Assembly (NCBI GenBank): GCA_021613535.1
Contig: CP075497.1
Coordinates: 11,780,001-11,844,000, forward strand
DNA length: 64,000 nt
From: Adineta vaga
Taxonomy: Eukaryota; Rotifera
Direction of reading: 5' to 3'
The translations under genes were made by a program, and so were the position numbers. Position 1 is the stretch's first letter; each line of letters opens with the position of its first letter. This document shows, one piece after another, positions 1 to 9,894 of the stretch. Under the pieces are notes generated by a model, which saw only the letters and a program-made list of their open reading frames with translations, did no database searches and was not told the origin of the DNA.

Positions 1-410
1 ACCAAATGATTTCCCTATAGATGAAACGGGATCTGTCATTACTATGCAAATAAAAATAGTTTTCATACCAGTGCCCAAAAGTACAGCATCTGTATTCAAT
101 GATTGTTCTATTAATTTTTGAATTTTTGTTGATTGTATTGATGTATCTAACACTACTCTTTTCAATGCGAGATCAATATTGATATTTGCAATATCTAAAA
201 TATATTTTCGTTTTGATGATTATTCATTTAAGATATTATCTACCTTTTTGATCAGCTAATATTTTTTGTAATTGATCAACTTGTTCTTGTCGATTTAAAT
301 CTACCAAGAATTCCAGCTAAAATAATATATCCTTGTTTCATTAATCATCGAAAAAGTACTAGATCAAAATTCGTCACCTTGGTACTAGCTGTTGGTGTTG
401 TTTCCGTCAT
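1..410 (-). CDS. Small coiled-coil-like protein, partial (3' end outside window)
   Basis: Starts at ATG 410 (MTETTPTASTK) and can be spliced from 410-378, 316-244 and 194-69. The introns are 61 and 49 bp, and the second join is phase 1 and restores an open frame. Exon 3 may end at 69 (GTATG donor), with a possible further acceptor near 15; reading straight through to base 1 is also open. The roughly 75 visible residues are hydrophilic and rich in Q, D, L and I, with a heptad-like pattern (VDLNRQEQVDQLQKILADQK). I do not recognise the family. An acceptor-like CTAAAATAATTC complement lies 7 nt upstream of the ATG, and LIN7 ends about 200 bp upstream on the same strand, so this could be the last gene of a co-transcribed unit. 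Confidence 0.55.
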
Positions 411-612
411 ATTTTTTCTAAAATAATTCAAGATATAATATTTCTATTAGAAGTAATAAATTCTCTATTCGATATTGACAAATAGAACAACGAGATTATA
501 TGACAGATTAAAGATAGACAAAAAAAAGAGGCATAACTATTGGAGAAAACAAATAAGATATTGATTAGAAGAATAGACACAGAAAAAGAAGAGAAAATAA
601 TCTGAATAAATG

Positions 613-1295
613 TTATTTATTTGTAGGTGAAGTCGACGTTGGCGGTGGTGGTTTTCGTGCTGTACGTTGTTTTTCAAAACGATTTTCCATTTCAATTAAA
701 ACTTGTGGTGAATAACGTACAACTAATTTCACACTGCCTTGTGCTTGTTTAAGTAATTCTACAGCTTTCTCATGATATTCATTCTCAACAGAAACACCAT
801 TGACTGATAATAATTGATCGCCTTTTTTCAGTCCACCATGTTTCCAAGCGACACCGTTTGGAATTATACGTGAAATGTATATAGGAGAGTTTTGTTCCCG
901 TCCGCCCATAACATTAAATCCGAGACCTTCTTGAGTTTTAGGTAATTCAATGACACGTGGATGTGAATGACCTTCACTAGCAGCAAAAGCAGCAACCTAA
1001 ATACAAAACAAAACAAAATATCGAACTAAAGATTGAAATCGTTGAATAAACTAACAGTTGCTTTTGCAGTTGCATTCGCTCGAACTTCTGGTGAACCCGA
1101 GATTTGAACTGTTTCATAAATTTTCTCATAAACTTCCAAAACTGCATGAAAAAAATCACTTTGAAAAATACGTTGTAATTCGAGTAATTTCGCCTCTGGA
1201 ATCTCACTTGTTGTACGTAAGCGATCAAGAAGAACGATCGCTCGTTTAACATCTTCTTCTAAATTAAGTGAAGATTCTCCTGTTGCTGCAGACAT
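613..1295 (-). CDS. lin-7: LIN7/VELI scaffold protein (L27 + PDZ)
   Basis: Two exons, 1295-1056 and 996-613, with a 59 bp intron joined in phase 0, give 207 residues, the usual LIN7 length. Residues about 10-65 are the L27 domain ([14 protein letters not shown]...), followed by the family signature [20 protein letters not shown]. The PDZ domain (about 95-180) contains the carboxylate-binding GLGFNVMGG loop and [16 protein letters not shown]7 proteins form the CASK-Mint-LIN7 complex that holds receptors and channels at basolateral and synaptic membranes. The ATG lies 3 nt after a TTTCAG, and the stop of IER3IP1 is only 55 bp upstream on the same strand, so its own promoter is unlikely to fit; trans-splicing from a polycistron is the simplest reading. 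Confidence 0.96.
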
Positions 1296-1298
1296 TAT

Positions 1299-1300
1299 CT
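1299..1300 (-). promoter_or_regulatory. Candidate trans-splice acceptor of LIN7
   Basis: TTATCTATTTCAG on the minus strand ends 3 nt before the LIN7 ATG and 50 nt after the IER3IP1 stop. Confidence 0.55.
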
Positions 1301-1350
1301 GAAATAGATAAAGAAAACAAAACAAAATAACCAACCACCAATTAGATTAT

Positions 1351-1713
1351 TTAACCGAATAAAATTAAAAATAAAATTGTTATAATATTAAAAGCAATTA
1401 ATGGAACTAAAAATAAACTCAAATTAACAAATAATTAAAACAAAAATATCATTCTACCTCGCATGACTGTTCGAACAGATCGAATTAGTGTAAATAATTG
1501 GTGTTTCGCTCCTCCGGTATTTTGAAATTCATTCGCATAACCACTCGTATCTTGATAACCCTTTCCGCTCCCTAAACAATCAAAATCGATTTGAGTTTAC
1601 TAAGAAAAAACGTTTCTTTTACATTTTGAAAGAAATCTTTGTTCATTAAGAATTGCCACGGCATTAATACAAAGAATAGCAGCTTCTATTAAACTATACA
1701 AAGTAAATCCCAT
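1351..1713 (-). CDS. IER3IP1: IER3IP1/Yos1 ER-Golgi transport protein
   Basis: Three small exons (1713-1623, 1571-1458, 1406-1351) join in frame to an 86-residue protein close to the 82-residue animal IER3IP1. The order of landmarks matches: an N-terminal membrane segment MGFTLYSLIEAAILCINAVA, the ILNEQRFL motif, the conserved LIRSVRTVMR(V)PLI junction, and a C-terminal membrane segment ending LFLILFG then stop. The family (yeast Yos1p) is a small two-pass protein needed for COPII transport from ER to Golgi. EXOC4 ends about 200 bp upstream and LIN7 begins 55 bp downstream, both on the minus strand. A TTTTCTTTTTAG lies 7 nt before the ATG, as expected for a trans-splice acceptor. The exons are too short to stand out in simple ORF scans. 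Confidence 0.93.
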
Positions 1714-1720
1714 TCTCAAT

Positions 1721-1722
1721 CT
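1721..1722 (-). promoter_or_regulatory. Candidate trans-splice acceptor of IER3IP1
   Basis: CTTTTTTCTTTTTAG on the minus strand ends 7 nt before the IER3IP1 ATG, 193 nt after the EXOC4 stop. Confidence 0.55.
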
Positions 1723-1915
1723 AAAAAGAAAAAAGTTAAAAAATGATTTTGTGATTAATTAAATGTCTTTGTTTCTGTAATGTCAATTAAATTAAATATG
1801 AATACAAAATAATAATAAAAACTTTTTCCTTTTAATTTATAACGAACCTAACTAATCATGATAAATATAAAAATCTTAATCGATAACAAAAGAAAAAAAA
1901 AGAACCAAATATTCT

Positions 1916-4900
1916 CTAATGTTTTGCATTCGTTTGTCCATTCACAGTTTTATTTGGATGAAGTGCTTTGCGAATCATTTGTTCATATTTATTCAAATCA
2001 AAATTTCCACTTTCACTTGCAGGAAAACTTCGATGTTTCAATTGTAATAAATGTATATAATCTTGTTCAGTATATTCTGGTCCACGTTCTTCAATCACCG
2101 CAATAATTTCATCTGGTTTTGTTGCATATAATAATTCATAGAAACGATGTGCACGCATCAATTCAGCATCACCAACCGTTCGAATTTGTGTTAATGTTTG
2201 TTCAATAGCAAAAATATTTCGACACATTTTTGTTACACCTGATTCACTTATACGAACGAAACGTGGTGCTGAACGAATTAATATTGTTGCCAGAACAAAA
2301 CCAAGACCTTGGAAAAGAAAGAGAAATTTCTTTTCATTTAACGATGCATGTAATGTTTCTTGTAAACGTGTTAAATCACGATTTAATGTCATGATATTTT
2401 CATCAGGATCCGTATCAAGCACCGATGCATAATGAGAAGCATTACGAAATAATAATGAAAGATGATAGAAACAATGAAGACGTATTTCAAGAAATAAAAC
2501 AAGTAAAATATCGTAAGACAATGTCAATGTCGTTTTCATTGCATTTGAAAAGATTTCCAAATTAACACGAGAGAGTTTTAATTGATCATATTGATGAAGA
2601 TTTTGTTTCAAAGAACGTGAAGAATAACCAGATGTGACTAAAAAAAGAACAAAATTTTAAATTAATCAATCGATTTTTTCTTATAAAATTTAGTAATTCA
2701 TGCATTAGGTTAAATTCTGTTACTATTATAGTCTAAGGAGTAATCGATTAAATTTCTTTCTTTGTCTGAGTATTTCGTCTATCTAGACATTTGTTTACTT
2801 CATTTGAACACTATGTAAACTGCATAGGTCATCGATGTAAAAGGTCAATTGTCACTTGGCAACGAAACTCGATATTGTCTGTATGATTAATTTAGGTTAG
2901 AGAACCTTTCCCAAATGAATTCAAAATTACCTCATAGAATCAAATACTAAAACATTTAGATCAAGACGTGAATTTCTATTCGATGAAAGATAATTACCTG
3001 TGGTTTGTGTAAGAACATCAAGATATTTTGTATCACTCAAACATTTATCTAATATATCAAAATAATACGATAATTTATAATATAACCAATCAAGACTTTC
3101 ATGAATATTTCCTAATAATTTCACATGTTTATAATTCGTACAAATATCATCTAAATTCATTTCATTTTGACTAAAATTTATCAGTAAAGTTTCTGTTTCT
3201 TTTGTTTGACGAAAACGAATATTATCAGCATTATCATCTTGTTGATTTTCATGATTATTATGCAAATGTTGTTGTTTAGCCATTCGAATGAATGTATCAA
3301 ATGCAGGCATTGTACGTAGATGTCGATTGATATCTGTATCTTTAACCCATTCATTCGAATAAATAGATGTACCAGGTGCATCATTTCGTTCAACTATTGA
3401 TAAAAATAATTTATTACAAGATTCTCGATGTTTAAAAAGCAGATCGATAATTGCTTGACAAAAATCATCTGCATAAGGTGGAAGACATTTCACTAGAGCA
3501 CATAATTCTTCACAAGATTTGAATATCAAATATGTTGATTGTAAAATTGGCATAGATAATTGTAATTGTTTTTGTAAAACAACAGGAACTAATTCTGCGA
3601 GACGATTTTGATCAGCAATTGTAGATGAGGAAGACAACTGAGCAGATTCACATATATCTTTGATGACACGACCAATAAATCGATCACGAATAAATTCAGT
3701 TAATTTTCTAGAGAAAAAAAAATTCATATTTGAATATGATTAACATTGATGAAGATGAATCGATCTTGAACGACAAGCAGTATGCAACTAATGTCATTTT
3801 TATGCGTTCTTATTTGACTTTCAATGAAACTTACCTATCAAGAACACGTTTCGTTGGATGTAATTTGAAATTGATATCTATATCTTCAATGATTCTTTGT
3901 AGTATATCATGAACAGCAGTTATATTTCGATAGTTTGGTTTACAAACATATTGTTTATAAGCTGTTGAAACGGCAGTGGACGTTTCTTGTTTCACGGCAA
4001 ATCGATTTTGATCTTGTAAATATGAAGTCATGGAATTGAATTGTGCTGATTGTGAGAATTCGAAAAGATGTGAAATTTGTTGTGAACGTGGTGGAGCTTT
4101 TTTTGTTAAATATTGTGAAAAATCAATGACTGAATGATAATCAGTGCCATTAGAGAGTGAAGATGAATTCATCGCTGATGCATCTAATGTATTATTATAA
4201 TCAATATATTCATTTAAAACTTCACTCAAAACTTGTTGAAGAGTTTCCCAAACAAGTTCAATAGAGAAGAGGTATGGAATTTCAAATTGTATAACATTTG
4301 GTACACTAGAAATGCTTTGCCGTTGTTCATCTTTGAGATCTGAAGAAAATACAATGAAATAAGAAGACTATTACTAAAATAATCGAAATACCTCGCTGGC
4401 TTTCTGCTGTTTGTGTTTGTAGATATTCTTGTTGTTGAATTTGTACAGATGCTTGATGTTCTTGTATTAATTTCAAAACATGAAGAACATATTCTATATT
4501 TTTCACCACGATTTTAAATTGTTCATAACAAGTTTCTAATAAATCTCTCAAACAATCTGGATTATTAACTAAATGATTCTGGTGAGAATTATTTGAATGT
4601 AAAACAAAATTATTATCAACAATATGTTGTGTTGTTCGTAAGACTATGCGATGAAATTGTTCATGTAATTGTTTTTGAACAGAATCAAGTGTTTCATTTA
4701 AACGTGAAAGAATCGACAGAGATTGGAGGATAACATCAAGATATAGATCAGGTGCTTGATGACGAATGTCAACTAACATATATTTGTCAGGTATGATGGC
4801 TAATGAATGAACTTCGAATAACAATTTTCCGGATTCAAATTCTTGATCGAGTTGTTTTCGTAATAAACGATTTTCACGAATACGAGATAAATAATTATGA

Positions 4901-5605
4901 TCATTTTTATTTGATGTTAACGATGAATTGGTTGTTGATGACGATGTGACATTTTTATTTCCAAGAATATCTCGACATGGTTTTTCGAACAATTGATTAA
5001 TCAATTCAGAACGTAATTGAAGTTCGAATGATGAACGTTCATCTTTCAATTGTGTATCAATATCGGCTAAAGCATTGATTAAACGTAATTCTTGATGTTC
5101 TTTGGCTTTGATTAATAATAAAGATGCATGAAGATATAAATGTTTATTTAAATAGAATTGTAAGCGAATAGGTACATGTTTTAATTCATCAATATTTTGA
5201 TAGATTTTCACAAGAGCATTCTGTTCAGAAGATAACAACCATAGTTTTCGTATATCTTGTCGTTTAAGTAATAGTAAATTTTTACATTCACGTAAACGCT
5301 CACGAACATTTTGAACACGATTCTTTGATTGTTCGATGGATGTGTAGATATCGGAAAAGTTTGTTATCAGTTCAGTTAAATCAGTTGAAGAAGATTTGAT
5401 CGAACGGTCAATATTCGTATTCGAGCGTTGAAAACGTTCATTAACAAAACGACGTTGTTGTTCACGAGCCTAGAAATTTATTTTCGAAGAAGAAATATAA
5501 TATGTTGAGAATAATTAAAGTATTGTGCAATACCTCGGTATTTGTATTATAGTTTAGATCACGAATGATTTTCATTAGAATGAAGGTCGTTGATTGACGC
5601 TCCAT
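1916..5605 (-). CDS. EXOC4: Exocyst complex component 4 (Sec8)
   Basis: Five exons: 5605-5534, 5469-4392, 4339-3835, 3707-2998 and 2637-1916, giving about 1,028 residues (human SEC8 is 974). Clear anchors along the length are NERFQRSNTNIDRSI (N-terminal coil), FSQYLTKKAPPRSQQ (matching FAAFFAKKKPQRPKN in vertebrates), VCKPNYRNITAVHDI, LGNIHESLDWL, LHCFYHLSLLF, and RISESGVTKMCRNIF near the C-terminus. Sec8 is a rod-shaped subunit of the octameric exocyst that tethers secretory vesicles to the plasma membrane. For the last intron the donor at 2997 (after ACC ACA G) keeps phase with exon 5; the donor at 2930 does not. This intron is 360 bp against 53-127 bp for the others. The ATG choice is supported by a decayed second copy at 9895-11440 that keeps the same start. 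Confidence 0.96.
2638..2997 (-). other. EXOC4: Unusually long EXOC4 intron (360 bp)
   Basis: The sequence between the phase-consistent donor at 2997 and the acceptor at 2638 is AT-rich and has stops in all frames on the coding strand. Neighbouring introns here are about 50-130 bp. I see no coding exon inside it. Confidence 0.6.
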
Positions 5606-5812
5606 TTTTGTTCAGATATATTTTACTTCTTAAAAGATGAAATTAATTAAATTTTTTGAAGGAAGAAATACATCTAAAATATAAAATGAAATATATACTT
5701 GTTTGATTTGATGACTGAGTTTTTATCGTTATTCTCTTTTCTGAAAGAAAGGATGATAGCCTCGTTAAAGAGGCTGTTAAAATCGTTAAAGTTTGTTTGT
5801 TTGTCCAAGCCA

Positions 5813-6290
5813 ATCAGGTGAAAGCTGCTTATAAATCAATGAAAACATACCTCGAGTCATCAGACAATAATTACTATCATAGGTAATCGAGGTCGAGGAA
5901 TACGAATCTGCTGTTACTTCCTCAATAATAGTTTTCTCTTAATTACTGTTAATTAATTACTATTTCTTAGTTCTCTAATCCAATCAGATTACAGCAATAC
6001 AAAAATCCATGAAAACTAATCGATAATCATCATGTAAGGGTTGACCAAAGGATAATCGAGGTCGAGGATTTCGAATCTGATGTTAGTTTCATGAAATTCT
6101 AATTAATTAATTACCTAATTACCTAATTAACGAATCATCAACTATGAAACTGTCGAGTAAGGATTGACTGAAGGGTTTTTGTGGACGGAAAGCTCGAATC
6201 TGACGTCGATTTTGCATGATTACTTATTAATTCTATTATATCATATAAAGTTCGACAAAAGGATAATCGAGATCGAGGAACTGGAACCTT
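5813..6290. repeat. Degenerate tandem repeat with GATAATCGAGGTCGAGGA core
   Basis: Three recognisable copies of the core occur at about 5882-5902, 6048-6068 and 6258-6280, with a weaker related piece near 6160-6230. Each is followed by CGAATCTG(A/C)(T/C)GT-like sequence and then a TTAATTAATTAC-rich stretch. Between cores there are further shared strings such as AATC(A/C)ATGAAAAC. Spacing is about 168 and 211 bp, so units have diverged by indels. No open frame runs through it. Nature unknown: it could be a decayed minisatellite or several overlapping short interspersed elements. Confidence 0.55.
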
Positions 6291-6607
6291 TATAGTAATA
6301 CAAAGTCAGCGCTTTTTGAAAAGTAGACCAGAGGAAATTCACTTATTCGTTTTGGAAATGAATCAAAAGTAGACAAAACAATGAAGGCGTTCATGTTAGC
6401 GGCTAGTCGTGAGTGGCCGAACGACTAGACGTTGATTTAGAGAGTTATACTTCAGAATATGAATTTGAATGATTTTCACGTGCTCTGGACGTTTCTTCGG
6501 AGGGACTTAGTTGATGATCCACAAGAAAGAATCCGACAAAAATCTGTTTTCTTAGAAAATGAAAAGGAGAATGAAATCTACACTAGAAACGACGCGAGGT
6601 ACTAGGT

Positions 6608-7451
6608 CAATTCGTCGCACGGACTATTCGTCGCAAGCTTATTTTTGTTAATTGATGTACCAACATATGTGATTAAATTAATGAGTAATTATTCCATTTC
6701 CAATGGACTTGTGAGAAACATCATGTCGAATTACGAGAAAATCGACTCATATGGAAAATTATCGGAAACCAAAGTGTCAAAAAATCCAACAAAGATTTCA
6801 GTTCTACGAAAAAATATATCCATCCTATTATGAGACAGTATTTCCATTTGATATCAAAATTGAAGTGTTTTCTTAATATTAATATTGTAAATTAAATAGG
6901 GCTGAACGCAATACTCCAATAAAAATATTCTAGAAGTAGTCTGACTAATTTGATGAGGCTTTCTTTAATAAAAGGTGCTTATCTTTACGTCATAAAACTC
7001 TTACTTTTTTTAGTGAATATCTAAAGACTTTATGAGAAAATTCAGATCACTACTCATCGATGATCGTAATATTAAACAAATATGATCATAGACATATAGT
7101 TGTAAGAGAATTACGACTCCAATGGATACTACTAGTTTTTATCAAAAATACCAAATAATCTATAAGTTTTTTTATATAGTTATTTTAGAAATTTCCATAT
7201 ACGAATCCTCTTGAATAGAAATACTTCATAAACTATTTTCTCAAATCATTGAAGTTTTCTTCTGTTAATCATTGCTACATATTTTTTCCACTAATCTGTT
7301 TCAATTTTCGTAACATAATTACTTGTGTCATATATTTTATAACTTTTATCAAACATTTCTCTCTCTATCTCTTTCTCTACCTGTATGTTACGTTAATCTT
7401 GTTACAATTATTTAATATATTGTGCGACGAATTGTCTTGCGACGAATTGTC
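6608..7451. mobile_element. MITE-like element with ~32 bp inverted terminal repeats
   Basis: The left end (about 6608-6640) reads GGTCAATTCGTCGCACGG followed by ACTATTCGTCGCAAG. The right end (about 7420-7451) is TGCGACGAATTGTC twice. Reverse-complementing the right end gives GGACAATTCGTCGCAAGACA then ATTCGTCGCACA, so the two ends pair as imperfect inverted repeats, each with the same doubled ATTCGTCGCA submotif. The ~780 bp between them is AT-rich with no transposase-like frame. This is the expected form of a non-autonomous DNA transposon. I could not see a convincing target-site duplication, so the exact ends are uncertain. Confidence 0.6.
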
Positions 7452-7467
7452 CAGTCACCACAGAACG

Positions 7468-7497
7468 GACCGTATTACTGCGCCCGATAATACGGTC
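7468..7497. repeat. Perfect 10-bp hairpin GACCGTATTA / TAATACGGTC
   Basis: The arms at 7468-7477 and 7488-7497 are exact reverse complements around a GC-rich 10-nt loop. Related strings (GGCCGTATACGGACCG) follow at about 7537-7552. It sits just outside the right inverted repeat of the element at 6608-7451 and may belong to a second small element. Confidence 0.6.
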
Positions 7498-8929
7498 AGT
7501 GTTACGATCAGTATAGTATCCGTTTTTATATTGTAAAGGCCGTATACGGACCGCATCGTTCGACCTGGGTAGGTTATCGTTTATTCGATAGAAGCTCATT
7601 AACCTTCGTTGAACTTTGATCAACATTGCGAATGATCGAGGTAATTGAAGTTAGTTCATTTGTTGTTCTATTTCGATCTGGTATTTGAGAAGCTTGCTTG
7701 CATGTTTTTGTTGAGGATGAGATGATTGATGTTAAACGAGTTCGTCGAAGTTTTATTCTAAAATACAGAATAAAAATGATAGAAGTTTGATGAACAATAA
7801 TCGATGTGAATTCATTTGTTGACAAACTGATAGATTACTGCTTGTAAAATGGAATATTTCTTCGATTAATATAAAGGAAAATTCCAAATTATTTTGAAGC
7901 AATGTATAACTATACATTTGCAATTACTATATTATACTGTTGCCAAAAATATCTGTTTGAGAAACTAACGGATACTTTTTCAATCTTGTAATTCGAGAAA
8001 ATAACTAACAGTTACTCTTTACTTAGTGAACTGAGTGAGCCAATTAGGGATCACATTGATTTTATTTTTCTATCACGATTACGACCTTTTTTGTTCGTGA
8101 CGTTCACGCTGACCACTAGACTCAAGAATATTACTCAATGACTAGTCGAAAAGGCAAACTTTTTATAGATATCTCTATACTACATTTAACTTTCTAGTCA
8201 AAATACTCTAGGAAACAAATTTGAGAGAAATTTATCTTTTATTGTTCTCCCGATTTTAGTTGTATACGAAAAATGCAGAAGCTTTTACCCGTTAAAGCAA
8301 TTTAAAATGTTTTTTGAACAGTATGTTCGAAGATTTGTAAGAGTGTCACTCAAAATTCCGTCCGAAAAATTTGAAGAAAAACAATGCTTTATTCATTATA
8401 CTGGAACGTTGGAGTCTTAACGAAATCGAAATATCAAATTTAGTTTGATTTCTGCTGTAAAGTTCCTTCATTCAATCTAACCTAAACAGAAATTGCATTG
8501 CTTTATTCGGATTCCGGTTTTTACTCAATGTTCATTTTTATTCACTTCCTTATACTTTGAAACTTGTAAAGTTACGCAACACACAAAAGTAATATATGTA
8601 TGTAGATCGATATGATATACTACACGATGGACAGTATGAAGCATATCTGAGTATATTCAGGAAAACTAACCAGTTTCATTTCAAACAACATCTACATCTT
8701 TACTTTCTGTATTTACCTTTTATATTTATTGCATCGATCGATTTCACAATTGATGTTAGTATTTCATTAGCCGCTTTTTGTCTACGAAACAAAATGTAAA
8801 GGTATAAGAATCAAACGAAATTAGTAAACAACTGTACTCACAGTTTTGTATTTAATTGACTTTGCAACAATTCATTCACCTGGTATGTATTACTTCCCAA
8901 AGTATTACAAGTTAATTGAATCACTGTCT

Positions 8930-9220
8930 AGGTCAAACAATCCGGTCTGAAACCGTCCAGTTCTAGGACCTTCCGGACATTTCTCAGAAGCAGTATTCCG
9001 ATGACCGAATCCGTTCATCGGATTTACTAAGTTTTATTAGGAATCGACAAGAATCTGCCATAACCGATAGTCGGATACGATCACCGGTTCCCTCAGCAGG
9101 ATTCCAGCACTTTTCCATGGTATCCGACGCGGAAAGCATAGGTATCCTGCAGGTTTTCACCGGAAATAAGTGGAATACTGCTTCGAGGAACCATCGTCCT
9201 GGGTATCACCATATCAATAT
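8930..9220. other. GC-richer patch of unknown origin
   Basis: This stretch is visibly richer in CCGG, CGGA and TCCG strings than the AT-rich surroundings and contains a small perfect hairpin (AATCCG TTCAT CGGATT, about 9008-9024). It has no sustained open frame. Base composition unlike its neighbours suggests inserted repeat DNA, but no terminal repeats could be fixed. Confidence 0.35.
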
Positions 9221-9332
9221 TTCATGAAAAATAAGTGATTACAAGATGCTATTCATACCTGATAATTAATTAAAATTTCCGGACCAATAAGTAAGACGTA
9301 ATTCATGGAATCCTTGTTTCATCTCATTACCT

Positions 9333-9500
9333 CCCAGGGCGATCATTCCGGTAGTCGGAAACGGCGCCTGAAACGATCGAAAACAGCAATTTACTGCCTT
9401 AGTTTTGACCGTATTTCACCGTAATCAGGCATGTCGCACTACGATCGACGTTTTTCCATCGTTTAAGGCAGTTTACGACGCCGTTTTCTTTGACCTGGGG
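9333..9500. mobile_element. Small foldback (MITE-like) element
   Basis: The two halves are imperfect reverse complements. TTTACTGCCTTA at 9390-9401 pairs with TAAGGCAGTTTA at 9464-9475. GGAAACGGCGCC near 9357 pairs with GACGCCGTTTTC near 9476, and CCTCCCAGGGCGATC near 9332 loosely pairs with TTTGACCTGGGG near 9489. The ~165 bp length, GC-rich arms and lack of coding potential fit a foldback or MITE-like insertion. Confidence 0.5.
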
Positions 9501-9601
9501 CTGTTGCTTTTCATCTGAAGACAATGAATCGAACTCTGAATTGTGAACTATGTCATTTAACAAACACAAACCATCATTCAATGACTGTATATAAATTTAA
9601 A

Positions 9602-9894
9602 AAAACAACTAATATTGCTTCAAATTTCCCAATACTTTAATTAACAAATCTTTATCAGATTCATTTGTACGAACCAGGTTTTCCACTTCAACATATTTTA
9701 ATGATACTGCACACAATTTTCTCGAATAGACATCGCAGAATAACAAAGAGTAATCTACAAACAAAATAAAACAAATAATTTCAATTCATCAAACAATACC
9801 TCTTGAAAATATCCTAACGCATATGAAACTATCAAAACATCGAAAAGTTTTTTTTCACTCCATCCAAATATCAAATCATGGCTAAAGTTGTCAT
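9602..9894 (-). pseudogene. Foreign 3' tail fused to the EXOC4 pseudogene
   Basis: The EXOC4-like frame of the neighbouring pseudogene stops matching EXOC4 after a PPYEDD motif at about 9895. It then continues without a stop into unrelated sequence NFSHDLIFGWSEKKLFDVLI...GYFQE. A GTATTG donor and TTTGTAG acceptor at about 9798/9755 could splice this to a further frame (SLLFCDVYSRKLCAVSLKYV...). I do not recognise either piece. It looks like the 3' end of another gene brought next to the EXOC4 fragment by the duplication that created it. Confidence 0.4.

Larger units (their letters stand above)
5606..9600. other. Gene-poor 4 kb stretch
   Basis: No open frame in this interval resembles a known protein, and the ORFs present (for example 6645-6833, 7249-7536, 8596-8799) are short and compositionally AT-driven. 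What it does hold is a degenerate tandem repeat at about 5813-6290, an element bounded by inverted repeats at 6608-7451, hairpins at 7468-7497 and about 9333-9500, and a more GC-rich CCGG/CGGA-containing patch at about 8930-9220. The stretch separates the intact EXOC4 operon from the EXOC4 pseudogene. It looks like a landing zone for non-autonomous repeats. Confidence 0.6.

Noticed and set aside
2927-2997. EXOC4 exon 4 extended to a donor at 2930
   Set aside because: This join leaves exon 5 out of phase; the donor at 2997 gives an unbroken Sec8 reading frame.
6645-6833. Plus-strand ORF as a gene inside the inverted-repeat element
   Set aside because: 62 residues with no domain; no transposase motif such as a DDE triad and composition typical of chance frames.
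7249-7536. Hydrophobic plus-strand ORF as a membrane protein
   Set aside because: It spans the end of the inverted-repeat element into the hairpin, and hydrophobicity follows from T-rich sequence.
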